Shown piece by piece: positions 18,441-28,771 of a stretch of DNA of 64,000 nucleotides (its first letter is position 1; the number at the start of each line of letters is the position of its first letter). The notes beneath the pieces are model-generated. The model saw only the letters and a program-made list of their open reading frames with translations, made no database searches and had not been told where the DNA came from. This stretch comes from Agrococcus lahaulensis DSM 17612. Lineage in GTDB: Bacteria; Actinomycetota; Actinomycetes; Actinomycetales; Microbacteriaceae. The stretch spans positions 1-64,000 of the forward strand of contig NZ_AULD01000005.1 of the NCBI RefSeq assembly GCF_000425105.1, in the 5' to 3' direction. The position numbers and the translations under genes are program-made.

Positions 18441-19061
18441 CTACAGGATGCCGTCCTCTTCGGCGCGCGAGATGAGCTCGGCGCGCTTGCCCGCAGGGCG
18501 GTCCATCGCGGCGTACTTCGCGCGCACCCGGCGGAGGAACGTCTTCGCCGTCTCGTAGCCGACGCCCATCTCCGCCGCGACCTGCACGGTCGAGTGGCCC
18601 TGCACGTAGTGCGCGAGCGCGCGGCGCTCGCTGTGCGAGAGGCGCGGACGGCGATCGGCCGGGTCGACGGCGCGCGGGCGGCGCCTGCGGCTCGTGCGGT
18701 CGAGCTCGGCGCACGAGCGCACGGCCTCGGCAGGGGACGGGTCCTCCCCCAGCACGACAGCGCCGGCGGCCTCGAGCGACTCGCGGAGCGCCGGGTCCGC
18801 CTCGCCGTGGACGACGACGGCGGCCCCGGCGGTGATCGCCGTGCGCGCGTGGGCGAGCACGGGGGCACCGGCGGGCTCGACCAGGAGCACGACGTCGCCG
18901 GGGAACTCCTTCGCGCGCACGAGGTCGACGAAGCGCTCGGCGGTGGCGACGAGCTCGAGCCGGGGTTCGGCCGCGATCGCGGCGCGCAGCGCCGCAGCGG
19001 TCGTCGGCGGGGCGACGACGCTGACCTTGCGCCGCTGGGGAGGCGCGACGGTGCTGGTCAT
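18441..19061 (-). CDS. LuxR-type HTH protein with degenerate receiver-like N-terminus
   Basis: A 206-residue protein with a GerE/LuxR-type DNA-binding domain at about residues 140-195 (LSHSERRALAHYVQGHSTVQVAAEMGVGYETAKTFLRRV). The first 120 residues alternate beta and alpha like a receiver, but the strand that should carry the phospho-acceptor reads GDVVLLVEP, with no Asp at the expected place. A basic linker (RTSRRRRPR) connects the domains. It ends two bases before tdk and starts 10 bp after the mqo stop, so it sits within a same-strand cluster mqo-luxR-tdk. The target genes are unknown; regulation without classical phosphorylation is an inference. Confidence 0.8.
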   Translation of the reverse strand: MTSTVAPPQRRKVSVVAPPTTAAALRAAIAAEPRLELVATAERFVDLVRAKEFPGDVVLLVEPAGAPVLAHARTAITAGAAVVVHGEADPALRESLEAAGAVVLGEDPSPAEAVRSCAELDRTSRRRRPRAVDPADRRPRLSHSERRALAHYVQGHSTVQVAAEMGVGYETAKTFLRRVRAKYAAMDRPAGKRAELISRAEEDGIL

Positions 19062-19071
19062 GGTGGTCCTG

Positions 19072-20592
19072 TCAGGCGACGGCGTTGGATGCGCCGGCGG
19101 CCTCGAGCTCGGAGCTCGGCGTGTCGACGAGCCGCAGCACGCGCGCGGTGCGCTCGAGCGCCTCGCGCGCGGCCTCGGGGTCGTCGTTGAGCTTGGTCCC
19201 GTAGCTCGGGATGAGCTGCTGGATCTTGGGGCGCCACTCGGGCAGGCGCTCGGGGAAGCAGCGCTCGAAGATCGTCAGCATGATGTGCACGGCGGTGGAG
19301 GCGCCCGGCGAGGCGCCGAGGAGGCCGGCGATCGTGCCCTCGGCGCCCGTGACGACCTCGGTGCCGAACTGCAGCACGCCGCCCTTCTCCGGGTCCTTCT
19401 TCATGACCTGCACCCGCTGGCCGGCCGTGATGAGGCGCCAGTCCTCATCCTTCGCGTTGGGCATGAACTCGCGCAGCGCCTCGAGGCGCTGCGAGCGGCT
19501 CGCGAACACCTCGCCCATGAGGTAGCCGACGAGGTCGAGGTTCGCGAGACCGGCGCGCACCATCGGGTAGAGGTTGTGGCCCTTGATGGTCTCGAACATG
19601 TCGGTGTAGGAGCCGGTCTTGAGGTACTTCGGGCTCCAGCCGGCGTAGGGGCCGAACAGCAGGCTCGCCTCGCCGTCGACGACGCGGGTGTCGAGGTGCG
19701 GCACCGACATCGGCGGAGCGCCGACGCTCGCCTTGCCGTAGACCTTCGCGTTGTGGCGCGCGACGACCTCGGGGTTGTCGGTGCGCAGGAACGCGCCGGT
19801 GATCGGGAAGCCCGCGAAGCCCTTCGCCTCCGGGATGCGCGACTTCTGCAGCAGCTTGAGCGCACCGCCGCCTCCGCCGACGAAGACGAAGCGCGCGTGG
19901 ATCTCGGTGCTGTTCTGCCCCACCTCGTGGCGCAGCTTGAGGCGCCACAGCCCGTCGGAGCGGCGCTTGAGCCCCGTGACGGTCGTGTCGGTGTAGACCT
20001 TCGCGCCGTCCGCGACGAGTCCCGCGAACAGCATCCGCGTGAGCGCGCCGAAGTCGACGTCGGTGCCGTCGGTCGAGCGCGTCGCGGCGATGCGCTGCGA
20101 CTTCTTCCGGCCGGGGATGAGCGTGGGCGCCCACTCCCGGATGACCTCCGGGTCCTCGGAGTACTCGATGCCGCGGAAGAGCGGCTCGTCCTTCAGCAGC
20201 TCCCAGCGGCGGCGCAGGTAGTCGACGTTCGCGTCGCCCCACACGAAGGTCATGTGCGGCGTGGGCGAGATGAAGCCCTTGGGGTCGGGCAGCGTGCCGT
20301 CCTCGACGAACGATGCCCACAGCTGGCGGGAGAGCTGGAACTGCTCGTTGATGTCGATCGCCTTCGCGGCGGTCATCGAGCCGTCGGGGCCCTCGGGCAT
20401 GTAGTTGAGCTCGCAGAGCGCGGCGTGACCGGTACCGGCGTTGTTCCACGGGTCGGAGGACTCCATGCCGACCTTGGGCAGCCGCTCGAACACCTCGATC
20501 CTCCAGGAGGGCTCGAGGCGGTGGAGGAGGGCACCGAGCGTGGCGCTCATGATGCCTCCGCCGATGAGGGCGACGTCGATGGTCTTGGTCAC
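19072..20592 (-). CDS. mqo: Malate:quinone oxidoreductase
   Basis: FAD-dependent, membrane-associated TCA-cycle enzyme (506 residues) that oxidises malate and reduces quinone. The FAD-binding motif IGGGIMSATLG is at residues 10-20, followed by MESSDPWNNAGTGHAALCELNY, the signature of the family, and a C-terminal GASPGASTAVHIML. Length and order are normal. It is transcribed away from a small hypothetical gene; the 103-bp gap must hold both promoters. Confidence 0.97.
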   Translation of the reverse strand: MTKTIDVALIGGGIMSATLGALLHRLEPSWRIEVFERLPKVGMESSDPWNNAGTGHAALCELNYMPEGPDGSMTAAKAIDINEQFQLSRQLWASFVEDGTLPDPKGFISPTPHMTFVWGDANVDYLRRRWELLKDEPLFRGIEYSEDPEVIREWAPTLIPGRKKSQRIAATRSTDGTDVDFGALTRMLFAGLVADGAKVYTDTTVTGLKRRSDGLWRLKLRHEVGQNSTEIHARFVFVGGGGGALKLLQKSRIPEAKGFAGFPITGAFLRTDNPEVVARHNAKVYGKASVGAPPMSVPHLDTRVVDGEASLLFGPYAGWSPKYLKTGSYTDMFETIKGHNLYPMVRAGLANLDLVGYLMGEVFASRSQRLEALREFMPNAKDEDWRLITAGQRVQVMKKDPEKGGVLQFGTEVVTGAEGTIAGLLGASPGASTAVHIMLTIFERCFPERLPEWRPKIQQLIPSYGTKLNDDPEAAREALERTARVLRLVDTPSSELEAAGASNAVA

Positions 20593-20695
20593 ACCGAGAT
20601 TCTAGGACGTTCGCCCATGAAGCACGCCCCACGCCGTGCTGGCGTCCAGCATCCTGGGTCTAGCCTGAGCCATCCGACGACGAGAGGGGCCCGAC

Positions 20696-21064
20696 ATGGG
20701 GATCCTGGATGAGGCGAAGGGGCGGCTCGGCGAGGCGGCCGAGTGGGTCAAGGGCACGGCATCGCAGCTGGGCGAGTCGACGCAGGGCGCGGGCCGCGCG
20801 CTCGGCGAGAAGGCGGCGGAGGCGCGGCACCGCGTCACGGGCGCGAAGGGCGGCGACGGCGCCGACTTCGGCTCCGCACACACCGAGCCCGCCCGCGACG
20901 AGCCGGCGCACGGGAGCACGGCGGACGCCGCGTCGCACTCGGGCGGCGGCGGCGACTTCGCGAGCGAGTGGGTCGACGTGTCGACCGACCCGCACGCGGG
21001 CGGGCCGCAGGCCGACGGCGAGTCCGGCGACGAGCCGGTCGACGGCCCGCAGAACCCGCTCTGA
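20696..21064 (+). CDS. Small hydrophilic hypothetical protein (122 aa)
   Basis: I do not recognise a named family. The first 45 residues (MGILDEAKGRLGEAAEWVKG...) form an amphipathic, charged helix of the CsbD / LEA-like kind, and the rest is acidic, low-complexity and rich in Gly, Asp, His and Pro, so likely disordered. The ATG at 20696 follows GAGAGG eight bases upstream. It ends in a bidirectional terminator shared with asd. A role as a stress-related disordered protein would be a guess from composition. Confidence 0.65.
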   Translation: MGILDEAKGRLGEAAEWVKGTASQLGESTQGAGRALGEKAAEARHRVTGAKGGDGADFGSAHTEPARDEPAHGSTADAASHSGGGGDFASEWVDVSTDPHAGGPQADGESGDEPVDGPQNPL

Positions 21065-21069
21065 CGAGC

Positions 21070-21095
21070 GGGGCGCGGGCTCCGGCCCGCGCCCC
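21070..21095. terminator. Bidirectional terminator between small hypothetical and asd
   Basis: A perfect 11-bp stem, GGGGCGCGGGC and GCCCGCGCCCC, with loop TCCG, lies between two convergent stop codons (21064 and 21097). Confidence 0.8.
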
Positions 21096-21096
21096 G

Positions 21097-23511
<2,415 letters not shown>

Positions 23512-24111
23512 TCAGCGCTCGACGGTGCGGCGCCCCTCGAAGGCGCGGCCGAGCGTCATCTCGTCGGCGAACTCGAGGTCGCCGCCGACCGGCAGCCCGC
23601 TCGCGAGCCGCGACACCCGCACGCCGAGCGGCAGGAGCGTGCGGATGAGGTAGGTCGCGGTGGCCTCGCCCTCGACATTGGGGTCGGTGGCGATGATGAC
23701 CTCCTCGACCGAGGCGTCCTGCAGCCGGGTCATAAGCGACGCGACGCGCAGCTGGTCGGGACCCACGCCCTGCATGGGGTTCAGCGCGCCGCCGAGCACG
23801 TGGTAGAGCCCGCGGTACTCGCGGGTGCGCTCGATCGCGACGACGTCCTTCGGCTCCTCGACGACGCAGATCGTCGTGGGCACGCGGCGCGGGTCGCGGC
23901 AGATCGCGCACCGCTCCTCCTCGCCGATGTTGCCGCACACGACGCAGAAGCGCACGCGCTGCCGCACGGTCTGCAGGATCGTCGCGAGCCGGTCAACGTC
24001 GAACGACTCGGTCTGGATGATGTGGAACGCGATGCGCTGCGCCGACTTCGGGCCGACGCCCGGGAGCCGGCCGAGCTCGTCGATGAGGTCCTGGACGATG
24101 CCGTCGTACAC
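23512..24111 (-). CDS. recR: Recombination mediator protein RecR
   Basis: Ring-forming protein (199 residues) of RecFOR gap repair. It has the N-terminal helix-hairpin-helix ([14 protein letters not shown]), a Cys4 zinc finger at residues 56-71 (CVVC...CAIC) and the Toprim domain with [15 protein letters not shown] and [14 protein letters not shown]. It starts three bases after the dnaX stop, the usual dnaX-recR arrangement. Confidence 0.97.
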   Translation of the reverse strand: MYDGIVQDLIDELGRLPGVGPKSAQRIAFHIIQTESFDVDRLATILQTVRQRVRFCVVCGNIGEEERCAICRDPRRVPTTICVVEEPKDVVAIERTREYRGLYHVLGGALNPMQGVGPDQLRVASLMTRLQDASVEEVIIATDPNVEGEATATYLIRTLLPLGVRVSRLASGLPVGGDLEFADEMTLGRAFEGRRTVER

Positions 24112-24114
24112 GCG

Positions 24115-26352
24115 CTAGCGCTCCCCTCGCACCCGCGGGCGCTCCTCGATGAGCTCGGCTCCGAGCTCCTCCCGCACCACAGCCTCCCCGTAGCGCGCGA
24201 CCTGCGATGCGCTGAGCGCCGGCTCGGGCGCGGGCGCCGAGCGGGCGAGCTCGGCGAGCGATGGGCCGGTCGGCGCGGGCCGCTCCTCGGCGGCCGGCGC
24301 CGGCATCGCGGGCGCCGGGGCCTCGGGTGCCGACACGAACGAGAACGGGTCGGGCTCGGGCTCGTCGGGCAGCGGCTGCTCGGGCAGGTCCTCCGGCGGC
24401 GCCTCGGCATCGCTCGGGATCGCCGCGACCGCCCAGCCGGTCACGGGGCCGGGGGCTGCCGTCGCGGTCGGTGCGGGGGCGGATGCCCTGGCCCGCTCGG
24501 GCGCCGCAGCGCGCGCGGGCGGGGCGGTGGGCGGCGCGCCTCGGTGCACGTCGTCGCCGGCGTCGGCGGGCCGCTCCTTCGCGGCGCGCGGGCTGGCCTC
24601 CGCGCGGGCGATGTACTTCACCTCGATGCCGAGCAGCGACTTGATCGCCGCCCGGAGCAGGTCGGCGACGCTCGGCTTGCCGGGCTGCGACTCGCGGAAG
24701 TGCTGGATGTCTGCCTCGGACTGGAACGCGAGCACGAGGACGTCACCCGGCCGCAGCTCCTTCGGGGTGATCGCGGTCGCGACCATCCACGCGGAGCGCT
24801 GCTGGTCGGCGAGCTTCTGCAGCACCTCGTCCCACGAGTCGCGCAGCTGCTGGAACGTGATGGGCTCGGCCGGTGCCGCTACGGGCGGCGTCGCCGACGC
24901 TGCGGCCTTGTCTGCCTTCGCGGACCCCGTTCCGGCAGCAGGACCCGAGATCCGGGGTCCGCTCGCCGGGATCGGGTCCGCATCCGATCCGCCGGCGGGC
25001 GCCGGGGCGGCGGGCACCGACGACTGCGGCGGAGCGGGAGCCGACTTCACTGGAGCGGGGGCCGGCTCCACCGGAGCGGGAGCGGCGGGAGCGACAGCAG
25101 CTGCCGCAGGCGTGTCCGCCGTGCGGGCCGCGGGCGCGGGGGCGGCCGCAGCCGACGCGGATGCGGGCGCGACCGCCGCCGCCGGAGCGGGCACCGCGCC
25201 GTCGAGGCGCTGCTCGATGCGCTCGACGCGCGCGATCGTGCCGACCTCGGGGTCGCCCGACTCGGGCACGAGCAGCCGCGCCGCCATGAGCTCGAGGTGG
25301 AGGCGCGGACTCGTCGCCCCTGCCATGTCGGTGAGCGACTTCGCGACGATGTCGGCGGCGCGCGAGAGCTCGGCGCCGCCGAAGCCGCGCGCCTGGGCGA
25401 CGAGCGTCTCGAGCTCCTCGGCCGGCACGCCGTGCAGGATCGCCGCCGGGTCCTTCGCGGCGCGCGCGACGATGAGGTCGCGCAGCCGCTCGAGGAGGTC
25501 CTCGACGAAGCGGCGCGGGTCCTGGCCCGACTGCACGACGCGATCGATCGACGCGAACAGGCTCGCCGCATCCGTCGCCGAGAGCGCCGCGACGATCTCG
25601 TCGAGCAGCTCGCCGTGCGTGAAGCCGAGCAGGGCGACCGCGTGCGCGTAGGTGACGGGCCCGTCGGAGCCGGCGATGAGCTGGTCGAGCAGGCTGAGGG
25701 TGTCGCGCGCGGAGCCGCCGCCGGCGCGCACGACGAGCGGCAGCACGCCGGGGTCGGCCTCGACGCCCTCCTCGGCGCACAGCTGCTGCACGTACTCGAG
25801 CATGGGCGCGGGCGCGATGAGGCGGAACGGGTAGTGGTGCGTGCGCGAGCGGATCGTGCCGATGACCTTCTCGGGCTCGGTCGTCGCGAAGATGAACTTG
25901 ATGTGCTCGGGCGGCTCCTCGACGATCTTCAGCAGCGCGTTGAAGCCGCCGGAGGTCACCATGTGGGCCTCGTCGATGATGAAGACCTTGTAGCGGTCGC
26001 GGCTCGGGGCGAAGGTCGCGCGCTCGCGCAGGTCGCGGGCGTCGTCGACGCCGCCGTGGCTCGCCGCGTCGATCTCGACGACGTCGAGCGAGCCGCCGCC
26101 GTCACGGCCGAGCTCGATGCACGAGTCGCACTTGCCGCACGGCTCGGGGGTCGGCCCCTCGGCGCAGTTGAGGCAGCGCGCGAGGATGCGGGCGCTCGTC
26201 GTCTTGCCGCAGCCGCGCGGGCCCGAGAAGAGGTAGGCGTGGTTGACGCGGTCCGCGCGCAGCGCGGTGCGGAGCGGATCGGTCACGTGCGCCTGCCCGA
26301 TGAGCTCGGAGAACGACTCCGGCCGATAGCGGCGGTAGAGGGCGGCGACCAT
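24115..26352 (-). CDS. dnaX: DNA polymerase III subunits gamma and tau
   Basis: Clamp-loader ATPase (745 residues) that links leading and lagging polymerases. The start ATG at 26352 gives MVAALYRRYRPESFSELIGQ, the canonical N-terminus. The P-loop GPRGCGKTT is at 44-52, a Cys4 zinc module at about 61-79 and the DEAH box in VFIIDEAHMV. Residues 370-510 are a long Ala/Pro-rich linker, followed by the tau-specific domain (ITFQQLRDSWDEVLQKLADQQRSAW) and another Pro/Ala/Glu-rich linker to a short C-terminal motif. I see no clear slippery-site signal for making a shorter gamma. The SRP RNA gene lies immediately upstream. Confidence 0.96.
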   Translation of the reverse strand: MVAALYRRYRPESFSELIGQAHVTDPLRTALRADRVNHAYLFSGPRGCGKTTSARILARCLNCAEGPTPEPCGKCDSCIELGRDGGGSLDVVEIDAASHGGVDDARDLRERATFAPSRDRYKVFIIDEAHMVTSGGFNALLKIVEEPPEHIKFIFATTEPEKVIGTIRSRTHHYPFRLIAPAPMLEYVQQLCAEEGVEADPGVLPLVVRAGGGSARDTLSLLDQLIAGSDGPVTYAHAVALLGFTHGELLDEIVAALSATDAASLFASIDRVVQSGQDPRRFVEDLLERLRDLIVARAAKDPAAILHGVPAEELETLVAQARGFGGAELSRAADIVAKSLTDMAGATSPRLHLELMAARLLVPESGDPEVGTIARVERIEQRLDGAVPAPAAAVAPASASAAAAPAPAARTADTPAAAAVAPAAPAPVEPAPAPVKSAPAPPQSSVPAAPAPAGGSDADPIPASGPRISGPAAGTGSAKADKAAASATPPVAAPAEPITFQQLRDSWDEVLQKLADQQRSAWMVATAITPKELRPGDVLVLAFQSEADIQHFRESQPGKPSVADLLRAAIKSLLGIEVKYIARAEASPRAAKERPADAGDDVHRGAPPTAPPARAAAPERARASAPAPTATAAPGPVTGWAVAAIPSDAEAPPEDLPEQPLPDEPEPDPFSFVSAPEAPAPAMPAPAAEERPAPTGPSLAELARSAPAPEPALSASQVARYGEAVVREELGAELIEERPRVRGER

Positions 26353-26431
26353 GGGATCCAGGCTACTTCCCGCCGGTGACTCGCCGAGCCGGAGCGGCCG
26401 GCATCCGTGCCCGGACAGGGCGGGACACGAA

Positions 26432-26524
26432 AGGACTCCCCGCGCACCCGCCAGAGCCCGGTTGCCCTTGCTTCGTCTCCGACCTGGGGGAGTTGGCCTG
26501 GATGGCGCCACGCGGGGAGCCGCC
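26432..26524 (-). ncRNA. ffs: Bacterial small SRP RNA (4.5S-type)
   Basis: Read on the minus strand, a hairpin-forming RNA of about 90 nt has closing arms CTCCCCGCG / CGCGGGGAG and the conserved asymmetric-loop region CCCAGGTC...GAAGCAAGGG that binds Ffh. A position just upstream of dnaX is common in actinobacteria. The apex reads GTC-GGA-GAC, that is a three-base loop if the flanking pairs form, where GGAA-type tetraloops are usual. Ends are placed from the helix, not from mapped transcripts. Confidence 0.9.
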
Positions 26525-26566
26525 TCCATCGTAGCGCGATCGAGGCGCGGCTGTAGCGTGTGCCGC

Positions 26567-27343
26567 ATGCATCCGCTCGCCGCATCGGGCAGCCCCTTCG
26601 ACCTGTTCGCCGGCCTGCCGCTGCATCCGCTCGCAGTGCACGTGCCCGTCGTGCTCCTCCCGCTCGGAGCCCTCGGGCTGCTCGTGCTCATCGCCGTGCC
26701 GCGCTGGCGCGCCCCGCTCGCCTGGCCGGTCGTCGGCATCCTCGGCGTCGCGACCGTCGGCGCGCTCGTCGCGAAGCTCTCGGGCGAGGCGCTCGCCGCG
26801 CGCGTCGGCTCCCCCGGCCAGCACGAGCAGCTCGGCAACTGGCTGCTCGCGACCTCGGCGGTGCTCTTCGTCGCGGCGCTCGCGTGGTGGCTGTGGCAGC
26901 GCCGGAGCGCTCGCGCCCGCCGCTCGACCGGCGTCCTGAGCGTGCTCGCGGGCATGCTGCTCGGCACGCTCGCGCTCGGCGCGGTCATCATCGCGGTGCT
27001 GACCGGCCACTCGGGCGCCACCGCCGTGTGGGGCGACCGCGTCACCGCTCCCCCGGCCGAGCCGTCCTCCTCGGTGTCCCCCGACGCATCCGACGACGGC
27101 GACGACGAGATCTCGATCGCGGAGGTCGCCGGCCACGACGACTCGGCGTCGTGCTGGGTCGCGATCGAGGGCACCGTCTACGACGTCACGTCATGGGTGA
27201 CGCGGCACCCCGGCGGGCCCGACCGCATCCTCGCGATCTGCGGCACGGATGCGTCGGAGGACTTCGGCGAGCAGCACGGCGGGCAGGCGCTCCCGACCGA
27301 GCAGCTGAGCGAGTTCGCGATCGGGGAGCTCGCCGAGCGCTGA
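26567..27343 (+). CDS. DUF2231-like membrane protein fused to a cytochrome b5 domain
   Basis: A 258-residue protein with two modules. Residues 1-150 hold four membrane helices, with HPLAVHVPVVLLPLGALGLL at the start as in DUF2231 proteins. After a Ser/Pro/Asp linker, residues 180-258 form a cytochrome b5-like heme-binding domain: CWVAIEGTVYDVTSWVTRHPGGPD, with axial His in HPGG near 214 and a second candidate His in GEQHGGQ near 236. The ATG at 26567 starts the homology and follows the divergent SRP RNA promoter region. It is probably a membrane electron carrier; whether the heme domain faces outside depends on topology. Confidence 0.8.
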   Translation: MHPLAASGSPFDLFAGLPLHPLAVHVPVVLLPLGALGLLVLIAVPRWRAPLAWPVVGILGVATVGALVAKLSGEALAARVGSPGQHEQLGNWLLATSAVLFVAALAWWLWQRRSARARRSTGVLSVLAGMLLGTLALGAVIIAVLTGHSGATAVWGDRVTAPPAEPSSSVSPDASDDGDDEISIAEVAGHDDSASCWVAIEGTVYDVTSWVTRHPGGPDRILAICGTDASEDFGEQHGGQALPTEQLSEFAIGELAER

Positions 27344-27369
27344 GCGGCCCTGAGCGCCACCGCATCGCC

Positions 27370-27556
27370 GCGCAGAGTTCCGGCACTCTGCGGTCTTCGC
27401 GCTCCAGGAGCGCAGAGTTCCGACGCTCTGCGGTCTTCGCGCTGCAGCAGCGCAGAGTTCCGACACTCTGCGGTCTTCGCGCTCCAGGAGCGCAGAGTTC
27501 CGACGCTCTGCGGTCTTCGCGCTGCAGGGGCGCAGAGTTCCGACACTCCGCGCTCG
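27370..27556. repeat. 40-bp tandem repeat array of hairpins (5 units)
   Basis: CGCAGAGTTC recurs at 27371, 27411, 27451, 27491 and 27531, an exact period of 40 bases. Each unit carries the palindrome GCAGAG-N8-CTCTGC followed by GGTCTTCGCGCT and a short variable GC palindrome (alternating CCAGGA, GCAGCA and GCAGGG). Units alternate between two versions (CGACACTC and CGACGCTC), implying duplication of 80-bp pairs. The array fills the gap between the convergent cytochrome b5 and ackA genes. Confidence 0.95.
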
Positions 27557-27580
27557 AGCGGCGCGGCGCGGGACCGGCGG

Positions 27581-28771
27581 TTACGGCTCGACGAGCGCGG
27601 CGACCTGCCGCGCGATCTCGAGCTCCTCGTTCGTCGGCACGACCCACACCTCGATCGGCGAGCCGTCGGCCGAGATGCGGCGCTCGCCGCGACCGGCGTT
27701 CCGCTCGGGATCGAGCACGATGCCGAGCCCCTCGAGACCCTCGAGCGCGACCTCGCGCACGCGTGCGGCGTTCTCGCCGATGCCCGCGGTGAAGGCGATC
27801 GCGTCGGTGCGGCCGAGGTGCGCGAGGTAGGCGCCGACGGTGCCCCGCAGCCGGTGGCCGACGATCGCGAGCGCCTCGACCGCGCGCGGGATGCCGGCGT
27901 CGGCCGCCTGCAGCACGTCGCGCATGTCGCCCGTGCCGGTGAGGCCCAGGAGACCCGAGCGCTTGTTGAGGAGCGTGTCGATCTCGTCAACCGAGAGCCC
28001 GGCGACGCGGTGGAGATGGAAGACGACGCCCGGGTCGATGTCTCCCGAGCGCGTGCCCATCACGAGCCCCGCGAGCGGCGTCATGCCCATCGACGTCTCG
28101 ACGCTGCGGCCGCCGCGCACGGCGGTCGCCGACGCCCCGTTGCCGAGGTGCAGCACGATCGAGTTGACGTCCTCGAGCGGGCGCTCGAGCAGCTCCGCCA
28201 AGCGCCGCGAGACGAACTGGTGGCTCGTGCCGTGGAAGCCGTACTTCCGCACGCGGTGCTCCGCGGCGATCCGCGCCTCGATCGCGTAGCGGTGCGCGGC
28301 CGGCGGGATCGTGAGGTGGAAGGCGGTGTCGAAGACCGCGACGTGCGGGTAGCCGGCGAACGTCGCGCGAGCCGAGCGGATGCCCTGCAGGTTCGCGGGG
28401 TTGTGGAGCGGCGCGAGCGGGGCCAGGTCTTCGATCTGCTGCGCGACGTCGTGGTCGATCCGCACCGCGCGGTCGAAGCGCGCGCCGCCCTGCACGACGC
28501 GGTGCCCGATGCCGAGCAGCCGCGCGGCATCGAGGTCGGGCCCGTGCTCCGTGAACTGGTGCAGCACCCATCCGAACGCCTTCTCGTGGTCGGGGATCAT
28601 GCGCCGCTCGACGACGGCGTCGCGGCCCGGCACCTCGTGCTTCGCGTCGCTCGACGTCTCGCCGATGCGCTCGATGAGCCCGCTCGCGAGTGCCGCCCCG
28701 GAGTCGACGTCGACAAGCTGGTACTTGAGGCTCGACGAGCCGGCGTTGATGACGAACACCGAGCGGGTCAT
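27581..28771 (-). CDS. ackA: Acetate kinase
   Basis: Interconverts acetyl phosphate and acetate with ADP/ATP (396 residues). Motifs of the ASKHA fold are intact: VFVINAGSSSLKYQ at the start, GHRVVQGG, FDTAFH, YGFHGTSH, LHLGNGASA, and FTAGIGENA near the end. The ATG at 28771 overlaps the pta stop (ATGA), so the pair is translationally coupled. The gene ends next to the 40-bp hairpin array. Confidence 0.97.
   Translation of the reverse strand: MTRSVFVINAGSSSLKYQLVDVDSGAALASGLIERIGETSSDAKHEVPGRDAVVERRMIPDHEKAFGWVLHQFTEHGPDLDAARLLGIGHRVVQGGARFDRAVRIDHDVAQQIEDLAPLAPLHNPANLQGIRSARATFAGYPHVAVFDTAFHLTIPPAAHRYAIEARIAAEHRVRKYGFHGTSHQFVSRRLAELLERPLEDVNSIVLHLGNGASATAVRGGRSVETSMGMTPLAGLVMGTRSGDIDPGVVFHLHRVAGLSVDEIDTLLNKRSGLLGLTGTGDMRDVLQAADAGIPRAVEALAIVGHRLRGTVGAYLAHLGRTDAIAFTAGIGENAARVREVALEGLEGLGIVLDPERNAGRGERRISADGSPIEVWVVPTNEELEIARQVAALVEP

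Noticed and set aside
27370-27556. CRISPR array
   Set aside because: Spacing is uniform, units are contiguous with no unique spacers, and no cas genes are near; it is a tandem hairpin repeat.
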